Below are positions 52,449 to 63,504 of a DNA stretch of 64,000 nucleotides, one piece after another. The notes under the pieces are model-generated. The model worked only from the letters and a program-made list of their open reading frames with translations. It was not told the origin of the DNA and did not search any database. How positions within the stretch are numbered: the first letter of the stretch is position 1; every line of letters starts with the position of its first letter. Origin of the DNA: Shinella sp. SUS2 (GTDB lineage: Bacteria; Pseudomonadota; Alphaproteobacteria; Rhizobiales; Rhizobiaceae); assembly GCF_001262505.1 (NCBI RefSeq), contig NZ_KQ410726.1, positions 124,001-188,000 on the forward strand, read 5' to 3'. Made by a program: the position numbers and the translations under genes.

Positions 52449-55400
52449 ATGAAATTCACCAAACTCCGCCTGCTCGGCTTCAAATCCTTCGTAGAACCCA
52501 CCGAATTCATCATCGAGCGGGGCCTGACCGGCGTCGTCGGGCCGAACGGCTGCGGCAAGTCGAACCTCGTCGAGGCGCTGCGCTGGGTGATGGGGGAGAA
52601 TTCCTACAAGAACATGCGCGCGTCCGGCATGGACGACGTCATCTTCTCCGGCTCCGGCAACCGCCCGGCGCGCAACACCGCCGAAGTCGGCCTCTATCTC
52701 GACAATTCCGACCGCACGGCCCCCGCCGCCTTCAACGGCGAGGACGAGATCCAGGTGTCCCGCCGTATCGAGCGCGAGAACGGCTCGATCTACCGCATCA
52801 ACGGCAAGGAAGCGCGCGCCAAGGATGTGCAGCTGCTCTTTGCCGACGCCTCCACCGGTGCCCGCTCGCCCTCCATGGTCGGGCAGGGCCGCATCGGCGA
52901 ACTCATACAGGCCAAGCCACAGGCGCGCCGCCAGCTGCTCGAAGAGGCGGCCGGCATTTCGGGCCTGCATTCGCGCCGCCACGAAGCGGAGCTGCGCCTG
53001 CGCGCCGCCGAAACCAACCTCGAACGGCTCGACGACGTCACCTCGCAGCTCGAAAGCCAGATCGAGAGCCTGAAGCGCCAGTCGCGCCAGGCGAACCGCT
53101 TCAAGGCGCTTTCCGCCGATATCCGCCGCCATGAGGCGATGTTGCTGCACATCCGCTGGGCGCAGGCGAAAGAAGCCGAGGCCGAGGCCGACAGCCAGCT
53201 CAACCAGGCAACCTCGCTCGTTGCCGAGCGCGCCAATGCCCAGATGCAGGCGGCCAAGGAGCAGGCTGTCGCCAGCCTCAAATTGCCGGAGCTGCGCGAG
53301 AACGAGGCAAAACTCGCCGCCGCGTTGCAGCGCCTGCAGATCGCCCGCGCGCAGCTCGAAGAGGATTCCGCCCGGCTGTTGCGCCGGCGTGACGAGCTGA
53401 CACGCCGGCTTGCCCAGCTTGCCGAGGACATCATCCGCGAGGAACGCATGGTGGCCGACAATGCCGCCGTGCTGGAACGCCTGACCGCCGAGGAAGACGA
53501 GATCGCCGAGATCCTCGCCGAGGCCGACGAGCGCACCGTCGGCGCCCGCGAGACGATGGACGCTGCGGCCGCGAAACTTTCCGGCAGCGAGGCCGCGCTT
53601 GCCTCTGTCACCGCCGAGCGCGCCGAAGCGCAGGCCTCGCGCAACCAGCTTGAAAAGGCGATTCGCGACCTTGCCGAACGTCATCTGCGCCTCGGCCAGC
53701 AGCACGCCGCCCAGGCGCGTGAACTCGAGGAGATGGACGCCCGCATCGCCGCGCTGCCCGACCCGGAAGAACGCCGCGCAGCCGTGCAGTCCGCCGAGGA
53801 GGTGCTCGAGGCGGCCGGCGAAATGCTCGTCGCCGTCGAAGAGGCACTGGAGGAGGCGCGTTTTGCCGAATCCGCCCTGCGCGGTCCGGTCGATACCGCC
53901 CGCGCCCGGCTTGCCGGCATCGAGACGGAAGCCCGCACGATCCGGCGCATGCTGGAGGCCGGCAGCACCGGTGGCTCCTTCCCGCCGGTCGTCGAGGCGG
54001 TCGACGTCGACCGCGGCTATGAGACGGCGCTCGGCGCGGCGCTTGGCGACGACCTCGATTCGCCCGCTGACAACTCGGCCCCCGTTCATTGGCGCCTGTC
54101 CGGCGACGCATCCGGCGACGCGCCCCTGCCGAAGGGCGTGCCGGCGCTGATCGATCATGTCCGTGCGCCCGACGTGCTGGGCCGCCGCCTTTCCCAGATC
54201 GGTATTGCCGGCAGCGCGGAGGAGGGGCTGTCCCTGTTGCCGCAGCTCAAGGCCGGCCAGCGGCTCGTCACCCGCGAGGGCGCGGTCTTCCGCTGGGACG
54301 GCCATGTCACCGGTGCCGATGCGCCGAGCGCCGCCGCGCTCCGCCTCGAACAGAAGAACCGCCTTGCCGAGCTCGAAGCCGAGATGGAAGACGCGCGCGC
54401 CGCGCTCGGCGGTGCGGAAGCCGACCTTTCGCGTGCCGGCGAGACCATCCGTGCCGAAACGCAGCGCCAGCAGCAGGCGCGCGAGGCCCAGCGCACCGCC
54501 ACCCGCGCCCTTGCCGAGGCACGCGAGGGGCTGGAGGCGGCCGAACGGGCCTCCGGTGATCTCATCCGCCGCAGGGCGGTGCTCTTCGAAACCGGCGCGC
54601 AGATCGAGGCACAGGTGGAAGAGGCCGCCGTCTCGCTGGAGGATGCCCGTGCGGCGCTGGAGGAGGCGCCCGATCTTGCCGATCTCGACCTGCGCCTTCG
54701 CGCCCACACGATGGATGTCGCGACCGACCGGGCGACGCTGGCCGAAGCGCGCGCCGGCCATGACGGGCTTGCCCGCGAAATGGCCGATCGCCGCCGGCGC
54801 CTGATGTCGATCTCTGCCGAGCGCGAGACATGGCGGAGCCGCGCCGCCAATGCCGAGAACCATATCGCCACCCTGCGCGAGCGCGAAGCCGAGGCGCATG
54901 AGGAGATGGAGGAGCTGGCCGAGGCGCCCGACGAGATCGAGGACAAGCGCCGCGAACTCCTGACCGGCCTCAGCAATGCCGAGGCTGCCCGCCGCGAGGC
55001 CGCCGATGCCCTGCAGGAGGCGGAAAACCGCCAGCGCGAGGCCGACCGCACGGCCGCCACCGCGCTCTCGCAGCTTGCCGAATCCCGCGAGATCCGGGGC
55101 CGTACGGAAGAACGCCTCGTCTCCGCCCGCGAGCGCCGCGTCGAGGGCGAGGCGCGCATCCGCGAGGCGCTGAACTGCGCCCCGCACGAGGCCCTGCGGC
55201 TGACCGGCCATCCCGCCGGCAGCCCGCTGCCCGATCCGCGCGAGCGCGAACGGGATCTCGATCGCCTGAAGATGGAGCGCGAACGGCTCGGCGCGGTGAA
55301 CCTGCGTGCCGAGGAGGAGCAGCGGGAGCTGACCGAAAAGCTCGAGGCGCTCGTCGCCGAACGCGAGGACATCATCGAGGCGATCCGCAAGCTGCGCTCG

Positions 55401-55913
55401 GCGATCCAGAGCCTCAACCGCGAAGGCCGCGAGCGGCTTTTGGCCGCCTTCGACGTGGTCAACGTGCAGTTCCAGCGCCTCTTCACTCATCTCTTCGGCG
55501 GCGGCACGGCCGAGCTTCAGCTCATCGAGAGCGACGACCCGCTCGATGCCGGCCTCGAAATCCTCGCCCGCCCGCCGGGCAAGAAGCCGCAGACCATGAC
55601 GCTGCTCTCCGGCGGTGAGCAGGCGCTGACGGCCATGGCCCTGATCTTCGCCGTCTTCCTCACCAATCCGGCGCCGATCTGCGTGCTCGACGAGGTGGAC
55701 GCCCCGCTCGACGACCACAATGTCGAGCGCTACTGCAACCTCATGGACGAGATGGCGGCCTCCACCGAGACCCGTTTCGTCATCATCACGCACAATCCCA
55801 TCACCATGGCCCGCATGAACCGCCTCTTCGGCGTCACCATGGCCGAACAGGGCGTCTCCCAGCTCGTCTCCGTCGACCTGCAGACGGCCGAGCAGCTGCG
55901 CGAGGCGTCGTAG
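52449..55913 (+). CDS. smc: Chromosome segregation ATPase SMC
   Basis: The 1154-residue protein has the SMC layout: N-terminal head with Walker A VGPNGCGKSN at 30-39, coiled coil (about 170-500), hinge (about 505-650), second coiled coil (about 650-960) and C-terminal head with signature LLSGGEQALTAMALIF and Walker B CVLDEVDAPLDD. The hinge starts at PPVVEAVDVDRGYETALGAA and lacks the usual glycine-rich dimer motif, as in other Alphaproteobacteria. ATG 52449 is preferred to GTG 52440. With the dsbA terminator close upstream, its promoter must lie in or next to the repeat element. ScpA/ScpB are not in the window. Confidence 0.97.
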   Translation: MKFTKLRLLGFKSFVEPTEFIIERGLTGVVGPNGCGKSNLVEALRWVMGENSYKNMRASGMDDVIFSGSGNRPARNTAEVGLYLDNSDRTAPAAFNGEDEIQVSRRIERENGSIYRINGKEARAKDVQLLFADASTGARSPSMVGQGRIGELIQAKPQARRQLLEEAAGISGLHSRRHEAELRLRAAETNLERLDDVTSQLESQIESLKRQSRQANRFKALSADIRRHEAMLLHIRWAQAKEAEAEADSQLNQATSLVAERANAQMQAAKEQAVASLKLPELRENEAKLAAALQRLQIARAQLEEDSARLLRRRDELTRRLAQLAEDIIREERMVADNAAVLERLTAEEDEIAEILAEADERTVGARETMDAAAAKLSGSEAALASVTAERAEAQASRNQLEKAIRDLAERHLRLGQQHAAQARELEEMDARIAALPDPEERRAAVQSAEEVLEAAGEMLVAVEEALEEARFAESALRGPVDTARARLAGIETEARTIRRMLEAGSTGGSFPPVVEAVDVDRGYETALGAALGDDLDSPADNSAPVHWRLSGDASGDAPLPKGVPALIDHVRAPDVLGRRLSQIGIAGSAEEGLSLLPQLKAGQRLVTREGAVFRWDGHVTGADAPSAAALRLEQKNRLAELEAEMEDARAALGGAEADLSRAGETIRAETQRQQQAREAQRTATRALAEAREGLEAAERASGDLIRRRAVLFETGAQIEAQVEEAAVSLEDARAALEEAPDLADLDLRLRAHTMDVATDRATLAEARAGHDGLAREMADRRRRLMSISAERETWRSRAANAENHIATLREREAEAHEEMEELAEAPDEIEDKRRELLTGLSNAEAARREAADALQEAENRQREADRTAATALSQLAESREIRGRTEERLVSARERRVEGEARIREALNCAPHEALRLTGHPAGSPLPDPRERERDLDRLKMERERLGAVNLRAEEEQRELTEKLEALVAEREDIIEAIRKLRSAIQSLNREGRERLLAAFDVVNVQFQRLFTHLFGGGTAELQLIESDDPLDAGLEILARPPGKKPQTMTLLSGGEQALTAMALIFAVFLTNPAPICVLDEVDAPLDDHNVERYCNLMDEMAASTETRFVIITHNPITMARMNRLFGVTMAEQGVSQLVSVDLQTAEQLREAS

Positions 55914-56016
55914 CCGTTCCTCTTTTTGGACGGTGACGCAGCGGAACAAACACCCCTCTCATGCATTGAACAGCGCCTGCCGTTCCCGCAGGATCTTGTG
56001 CAATTGGGGATCAAAC

Positions 56017-56163
56017 GTGAGCAGAGACGCACTTTACATGATCATCGGCGCCCTCGTCGTCGTGGTGGCCGGGTTTTCCTATTATGCCTGGCAGCAGGAG
56101 AAGAAGCCTGACGGCGTCGAGATCCGTCTGGACCAGCAGGGGCTTTCCATCGAGGGGAATTGA
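56017..56163 (+). CDS. Small single-span membrane protein, 48 residues
   Basis: The protein is short: MSRDALYMIIGALVVVVAGF leads into one membrane helix (about 6-26), then a charged tail, QQEKKPDGVEIRLDQQGLSI. GTG 56017 with GGGGAT 5-10 bases before it is the best start. A terminator follows at 56274, so it appears as a unit after smc (104 bases away). The C-terminal ExRLDxxGLxI pattern looks conserved, but I do not know the function. Confidence 0.75.
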   Translation: MSRDALYMIIGALVVVVAGFSYYAWQQEKKPDGVEIRLDQQGLSIEGN

Positions 56164-56273
56164 AGCCGTTTTTTCACCGGGGCTTGTCCGCCGTCTTCGA
56201 GATGCGAAAACACTCCCGCAGTTCTTTCGCCGCAGTTCCGGCAAAGGCGCCCCGCTCTTTGTTGGAATTGCTC

Positions 56274-56306
56274 AAGCCGTGTTCCCGCTGGGGCACGGCT
56301 TTTATT
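56274..56306 (+). terminator. Terminator after the small membrane protein gene
   Basis: AAGCCGTG and CACGGCTT (8 bp), with an inner CCC/GGG pairing, are followed by TTATTT. It lies 111 bases after the stop. Confidence 0.75.
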
Positions 56307-56429
56307 TGGCTCTCGTAATGTTGCATTGCCGTCGCAAATTTGATGCGTTGCAACAAAAAACGCGTCATGCCGCGTTTTCAACAAGATGCAGTTCATGTAG
56401 ATTGTCAGGACGCATATGGGGAGGCGTGC

Positions 56430-59096
<2,667 letters not shown>

Positions 59097-59134
59097 CGAC
59101 CGCTGTGCTGTGTCTCGCTTCGGCTGGAAAGGCT

Positions 59135-59392
59135 CTAGCGCCGCCGAACGGGCACATAGATATAGGTCGGCCGATCCCACATCGGAGATTGCAGGCGCGC
59201 CGCGCGGAAGTCCGCGCGCCGGTCGAGCTCGATACGCTGCAGGCATTCGGCAAAGGCGTCCGTGCCCGGGCGAAAACCGTAGGACCGGCACTTGGCCTCG
59301 TCATTGGCGCGCACTTCGGCAGCCGTCTGGCAGCCGGCGAGGAAAAGGGCGGTGGCGGCGAGGGCGGCGAAACGAAGAAGCATCTTGGGCAT
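59135..59392 (-). CDS. Small lipoprotein, 85 residues
   Basis: A signal peptide with the lipobox LFLAGC places the lipidated Cys at residue 21. The short mature part has two further cysteines, in DEAKCRSYGFRPGTDAFAEC, a spacing seen in many small rhizobial lipoproteins annotated as hypothetical, and a basic C terminus. GGAG lies 7 bases before the ATG at 59392. It is convergent with ppdK (38 bases apart). Confidence 0.8.
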   Translation of the reverse strand: MPKMLLRFAALAATALFLAGCQTAAEVRANDEAKCRSYGFRPGTDAFAECLQRIELDRRADFRAARLQSPMWDRPTYIYVPVRRR

Positions 59393-59594
59393 GCGGGCTC
59401 CGGCGAACTGTTGCGCGCCATGGATAGGCCCGTCGGCGCGCCGCGGCAAGGGCTTCCGGCAATCTCCACCCGGGCGGAGGGCGCCGGGGCCGTCCCCAAG
59501 CCGGCCGTGCGCGAGGGTGCAGCCGCCTTGCGGCAATGGCAGTCGTGCAGTCAGGATCCCGAAGCGCAGTGGCGACCCGGTCGCGGCCTTGTAC

Positions 59595-59978
59595 CTAGAT
59601 GCGTTGCAGCACGTCCACGAAGGCATCGGCGAATCGCTTGAGGTCCTTCGTCGTCTCGTCGGGCGCCTCCACGCGAATGGCGGTCCCCTCCGCATCGAGC
59701 AGCGCGAAGACCACGGCGAGCGCGCCACCCTCGCCCTGCGGCACGCGCAGCGCGGCGATGCGCCGGCAATCCTCGGCAAGGCCGGAGGCGGGCAGGTCGA
59801 AAAGGAAGTCACCGCCCAGTTGGCCGGCGGCGGTGCGCACGGCCTCGGCAAAGCCAGCCTCGTCGCCGGAAAAGCCGTCGAGCGACAGTTCGAGCTCCAG
59901 AAGCTCCAGGGGGAGGGCGGGTTCGCCCGTGGGCGCGGTGATAGCGGTGTCGGCGGCCGTCTGCGTCGGCAACATCAT
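59595..59978 (-). CDS. Hypothetical protein, 127 residues
   Basis: The acidic protein has a beta-rich middle (LPLELLELELSLDGFSGDE, IAALRVPQGEGGALAVVFAL) and a C-terminal helix, TTKDLKRFADAFVDVLQRI. AAGGAG lies 4-9 bases before the ATG at 59978, so translation is likely. No signal peptide or membrane helix is visible and I recognise no family. It is divergent from the DUF1499 gene with 252 bases between; the 200 bases below it hold nothing I can identify. Confidence 0.65.
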   Translation of the reverse strand: MMLPTQTAADTAITAPTGEPALPLELLELELSLDGFSGDEAGFAEAVRTAAGQLGGDFLFDLPASGLAEDCRRIAALRVPQGEGGALAVVFALLDAEGTAIRVEAPDETTKDLKRFADAFVDVLQRI

Positions 59979-60230
59979 CTTGCTCCTTGGTCTACCCCCG
60001 TTCGTAAACCGTCGTTAACGAGCGTGGCGAATTTGCGGCACGCAAGGATTTTTGCCGCTCTGCCGCATGTTGTCCCCGGCCAGGAGGTCGCATGGCGCGG
60101 TGGGCGGTGCTTCAGGTTTCCGTAGAACCTGAACGGTACGCCGCAATGTCTTAAATCGATTCCGGTTTCGGCAAATTTGCAGTAGGAAAAGGACGCGGCA
60201 GCGAGCGCCGCGCGCGCATCCGGTGAGGCC

Positions 60231-61142
60231 ATGGCAATCACGATCCAGTACGAACGGCCCGTTTCGCATGCGGCGCACTGGGCGCGGCGCATGGCGCTGT
60301 TTTCCTGTCTGCTGTTCGTCGCCGTCGTGCTGTCGCATCGTTTCGGCCCGCTCACCACGCCGCACTTCCTGGCGCTGGCCGGCTTTTCCGCCGCCATGGC
60401 CGTCCTTGCCATGCTGCTGGCGGCGATCGGTCTCGCGCGGCTCTGGCATGTCGGCGCGCGCGGCGGCAAGGCGGCGCTGATGGCGCTGCTGCTCTGCCTG
60501 CTGCCGCTCGGTTTCACCGGTGCTGCCGCCTATGCCTATTTTTACAAGCCGGCGCTCTACGACGTGACGACGGATACGGCCGCCGCCCCGCCCTGGCTTG
60601 CCGAGCCCGCCGCCGAGCAGGACTGGCTGCCGCGCATCGGCCCGGTCGGCCCGCGCGACCGCGCGGTGCAGCTCGAGGCCTATCCCGGCCTTTCGGGCCG
60701 CCGTTACGACGGCGCGCTCGACCGTGTCTACCAGGGGGTGCGCAAGGTCGCCGCCGCCTATGGCATTACCATTACCGCCGAGGACGGGCTCGACAACATC
60801 CTCGCCGACCTCGAAGACCTCGTCGTCGATCCGGCCAAGGTGGCCAAGAGCCAGGAAGCGCTGGGTGACGTGCCGATCCCCGAGGCGCGCCCGCTGGATA
60901 CGCCGCTTCTTCCCCGCATCGGCGGCCCCGGCGACGTTCTCTTGCAGGGGGAGTGGCGCTCGCCGGTCTTCGGCTTCCGCTTCGATCTTGTCATCCGCCT
61001 GCGCGAGGAGGCGGAGACGACGCTTGTCGACATGCGCGCCGCATCGCGTTACGGCCCGCACGATCTCGGCATTGGCGCGGAATTGGTCGAAGGCTACCTG
61101 AAGGCGCTCGACGCCGAGCTCCTGGGCATTGCCGGCGACTGA
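60231..61142 (+). CDS. DUF1499 family membrane protein
   Basis: The 303-residue protein has three N-terminal membrane helices (about 20-40, 47-72 and 80-103) and a periplasmic DUF1499 domain from about 145, with FRFDLVIRLREEAETTLVDM and RAASRYGPHDLGIGA as the conserved core. The function of DUF1499 is unknown. GTGAGG lies just before the ATG. A loose inverted repeat (61140-61178) spans its end and the end of the convergent MBL gene. Confidence 0.88.
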   Translation: MAITIQYERPVSHAAHWARRMALFSCLLFVAVVLSHRFGPLTTPHFLALAGFSAAMAVLAMLLAAIGLARLWHVGARGGKAALMALLLCLLPLGFTGAAAYAYFYKPALYDVTTDTAAAPPWLAEPAAEQDWLPRIGPVGPRDRAVQLEAYPGLSGRRYDGALDRVYQGVRKVAAAYGITITAEDGLDNILADLEDLVVDPAKVAKSQEALGDVPIPEARPLDTPLLPRIGGPGDVLLQGEWRSPVFGFRFDLVIRLREEAETTLVDMRAASRYGPHDLGIGAELVEGYLKALDAELLGIAGD

Positions 61143-61173
61143 GGCCCTTCGATCCGCCGCTGTGTCGAAAACC

Positions 61174-62118
61174 TCAGAGGCCGGGGGCGGGGAAATAGAG
61201 CCCCTTCAGCGCAGGCGGGCCTTCCGTGACCACCTCGCCGCGCGCGACGAGGTCCTCTAGATGCGCCAGCACGGAAAGAGCCGCCGCGCCATGCAGGCGC
61301 GGATCGGTTTCGCGGTAGATCACCTTCACCATGTCCGCAATCAGCCGGTCGCCGGCGCGCACACGCTCGCGCACGGCCCGCTCGCGCATGCGCCGGTGGG
61401 TCCTCAGCCCACGCAGGAAGGCCGCCGGCTCGGTGACGGGGCCGCCATGGCCGGGCAGGTAGAGCCGGTCGTCGCGCTCCAGAAGCCGTTCGAGGGAGGC
61501 CATGTAGTCCGCCATGGCGCCATCCGGCGGCGCCACGATGGTGGTCGCCCAGGCCATGACATGGTCGGCGGAAAAAACGATGCCATCGGGCCCGTCGAGC
61601 GCGAAGGCGGCATGGTTGGCGGTATGGCCGGGGGTGAGCAGTGCCGTCAGCGCCCAGCCGTCGCCCGCCACGCTCTCGCCATGGCCAAGCGCGATATCGG
61701 GCACGAAGTCCACGTCCGCGCTTTCCGCAAAGGGATTGCTCTCGCCGGCATGCAGCGGCCGTGCGGCGCGGTGCGGCCCTTCCGCGACGATGATCGCGCC
61801 CGTCTCCGCCTTCAGCCGGCGGGCGAGCGGCGAGTGGTCGCGGTGCGTATGGCTGACGGCGATGTGGGTCACGTCGCGCCCGGCGAGTGCCCGCATCAGC
61901 GCCGCAAAATGCGCTTCGTCCTCGGGGCCGGGGTCGATCACCGCCACCGAGCGGTCGCCGACGATGTAGCTGTTGGTGCCGTGGAAGGTGAAGGGGCCCG
62001 GATTGTTGACGGTGATGCGCTGCACGCGCGTCGCCACGGGCACGGCCTCGCCATGGGCGGGCTTGAATTCGAGGTCGAACCGCGGCGCTTCCCGGCCAGT
62101 GTCGCTTGCCGTCGTCAC
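61174..62118 (-). CDS. Metallo-beta-lactamase fold hydrolase (LACTB2-like)
   Basis: The 314-residue protein has the MBL zinc motif SHTHRDHSPLARRL near residue 90 (HxHxDH), further ligands in LTPGHTANHAAF and a DHVMAWATT loop, and a C-terminal winged-helix-like region, the layout of LACTB2-type endoribonuclease or hydrolase proteins. The GTG start at 62118 overlaps the cupin stop (GTGA), so the two genes are coupled. Substrate is unknown; relatives cut RNA or hydrolyse thioesters. Confidence 0.9.
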   Translation of the reverse strand: MTTASDTGREAPRFDLEFKPAHGEAVPVATRVQRITVNNPGPFTFHGTNSYIVGDRSVAVIDPGPEDEAHFAALMRALAGRDVTHIAVSHTHRDHSPLARRLKAETGAIIVAEGPHRAARPLHAGESNPFAESADVDFVPDIALGHGESVAGDGWALTALLTPGHTANHAAFALDGPDGIVFSADHVMAWATTIVAPPDGAMADYMASLERLLERDDRLYLPGHGGPVTEPAAFLRGLRTHRRMRERAVRERVRAGDRLIADMVKVIYRETDPRLHGAAALSVLAHLEDLVARGEVVTEGPPALKGLYFPAPGL

Positions 62119-62411
62119 TTGTATTCGATCTCGATGAAGCTCATCGGCGCGTCGCCGCCATTGACGACATTGTGTGCCACGCCCGCCTCGCGCCGGTAGA
62201 CGGCGCCCGTCTTGGTGTGCACCCGCCGGTCGCCGGTCTCCTCCTCGATCAGGAAGTCGCAATCGGTCATCGGCACGACGACATAACCGAGCCCGTGCAC
62301 ATGATGGCCGGTATCGGCGCCCGGTTCGAAATCCCAGCGCGTGACACGCACGACGGCATCGTCGAGGAGAACGGTGGGTACGGCCGGCGGGCGGGCGCGG
62401 AACTGGGGCAT
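62115..62411 (-). CDS. Cupin-domain protein coupled to the MBL hydrolase
   Basis: The 98-residue protein has a single cupin domain: GHHVHGLGYVVVPMTDCDF near 34-52 (motif 1, two His) and VAHNVVNGGDAPMSFIEIEY at the C terminus (motif 2). ATG 62411 follows GAGGAG by 8 bases. It is immediately upstream of, and overlapping, the MBL gene on the minus strand. Small cupins beside hydrolases are often dioxygenases or isomerases; nothing specific can be said. Confidence 0.88.
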   Translation of the reverse strand: MPQFRARPPAVPTVLLDDAVVRVTRWDFEPGADTGHHVHGLGYVVVPMTDCDFLIEEETGDRRVHTKTGAVYRREAGVAHNVVNGGDAPMSFIEIEYK

Positions 62412-62595
62412 GGCGGGCTCCTCACGGGAAAGGGCAGGGCGGGGAGAGCCCGGCCGGTGCCGGACGCCCGCCGAAAGGCGATCGTTCGACCGGACCCTAT
62501 CGCCGCCTCGCGCCCCTGCCAAGCACCAAGCGGCAGTTCGTCGCCATTCGCACGTACCGCCCGGAGAATAATCACCCCGAACCGGAAGTTAAGCA

Positions 62596-62623
62596 TTGTC
62601 CATGCCGCCCGCCTTTGCTATCA
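62596..62623 (+). promoter_or_regulatory. Probable promoter of tRNA-Gln
   Basis: TTGTCC at 62596-62601 and CTATCA at 62618-62623 are 16 bases apart and end 14 bases before the mature tRNA start. Confidence 0.55.
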
Positions 62624-62637
62624 GGCTTGCGCCGTGT

Positions 62638-62712
62638 TGGGGCGTCGCCAAGCGGTAAGGCACCGGTTTTTGGTACCGGCATTCCCAGGTTCGAATCCTG
62701 GCGCCCCAGCCA
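62638..62712 (+). tRNA. tRNA-Gln (anticodon TTG)
   Basis: TGGGGCG and CGCCCCA form the acceptor stem. The anticodon stem CCGGT/ACCGG holds the loop TTTTGGT with anticodon TTG, and the T arm is CCAGGTTCGAATCCTGG. The discriminator G and an encoded CCA end at 62712. It reads the CAA codon. No gene fragment or direct repeat is seen on either side, so no integration at this tRNA is evident in the window. Confidence 0.97.
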
Positions 62713-62877
62713 CGGCTTTCCCCATGGATTCATCTGCGCTGCAGGACTGGTGATAGCCAGGCCGGCGACCCGCATCGTTTCTCCCTCTCCATGCGCAGCT
62801 TTCATTGAAATGAAGAGCGGCGCCTCTATGTTGGTCTTGCCGAGTCAGAGCCGGTAGAGATCAACAGGGAGCAAGAC

Positions 62878-63318
62878 ATGGGTATCTTCAGTTCCATCAA
62901 GGAAAAGCTTTTCGGCAAGGCAGAGGAAAAGCCGGCGGAAACCATCACGGCCGAAGCCGTGAAGCCGGCAACCGCGGATGTTTCCGCCACGCCGGCGGCC
63001 GGCAGCGAAACGGTGGCGAAAACGACCGGAAGCCAGCCCGCCGTCGCCACGCCGAGCCAGCCGGTGGACGTCGCCGCGGTCCTCGACGCGGCCGTTGCCA
63101 AAAATGGCCAGAAGCTCGACTGGCGCCGCTCCATCGTTGACATGATGAAGGCCCTCGGCATGGATGCCAGCCTCAAGGAGCGCAAGGAGCTGGCCGACGA
63201 GCTCGGCTATACCGGCGACAAGAACGATTCCGCCAGCATGAACATCTGGCTGCACAAGGCCTTGCTGAAGGCCCTCGCCGAAAACGGCGGCAAGGTGCCT
63301 GCCGATCTGCTGGACTGA
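62878..63318 (+). CDS. DUF3597 family protein
   Basis: The 146-residue protein begins MGIFSSIKEKLFGKAEEK, has a flexible Ala/Thr/Pro-rich middle (about 20-60) and a helical C-terminal domain with VLDAAVAKNGQKLDWRRSIV and ELADELGYTGDKNDSASMN, the DUF3597 signature. The domain resembles a LysM-neighbour or small helical adaptor; function is unknown. GGGAGCAAG lies just before the ATG. A terminator follows 10 bases after the stop. Confidence 0.9.
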   Translation: MGIFSSIKEKLFGKAEEKPAETITAEAVKPATADVSATPAAGSETVAKTTGSQPAVATPSQPVDVAAVLDAAVAKNGQKLDWRRSIVDMMKALGMDASLKERKELADELGYTGDKNDSASMNIWLHKALLKALAENGGKVPADLLD

Positions 63319-63327
63319 TCGAAAGCA

Positions 63328-63357
63328 GACACCCGCCGGCAAAGCCTGGCGGGTGTC
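63328..63357 (+). terminator. Terminator after the DUF3597 gene
   Basis: GACACCCGCC and GGCGGGTGTC form a perfect 10-bp stem around a 10-base loop, in which GGC/GCC can also pair, followed by TTG. Confidence 0.8.
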
Positions 63358-63504
63358 TTGAACAGGCCGCCTGCATCGCATGTCCCACGCAGGGCGCCGT
63401 CGTTGTCAGGCACGCGCGTCGGCCTTCCGAACGCCCACAGCCCGTCATCCCGCCCTGAACGGTGGCTAGAGCGTTGCCGGTGAACCCATGTTCACCGAAG
63501 ATGC

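Noticed and set aside
52299..55949. A 1200-codon minus-strand frame opposite smc
   Set aside because: It is the antisense shadow of smc, which has full Walker and signature motifs; the antisense translation is low-complexity Arg/Gly/Ala.
62638..62712. tRNA-Gln considered as an integration site for a mobile element
   Set aside because: No integrase gene, no repeated 3' tRNA end and no shift of composition is visible on either side within the window.
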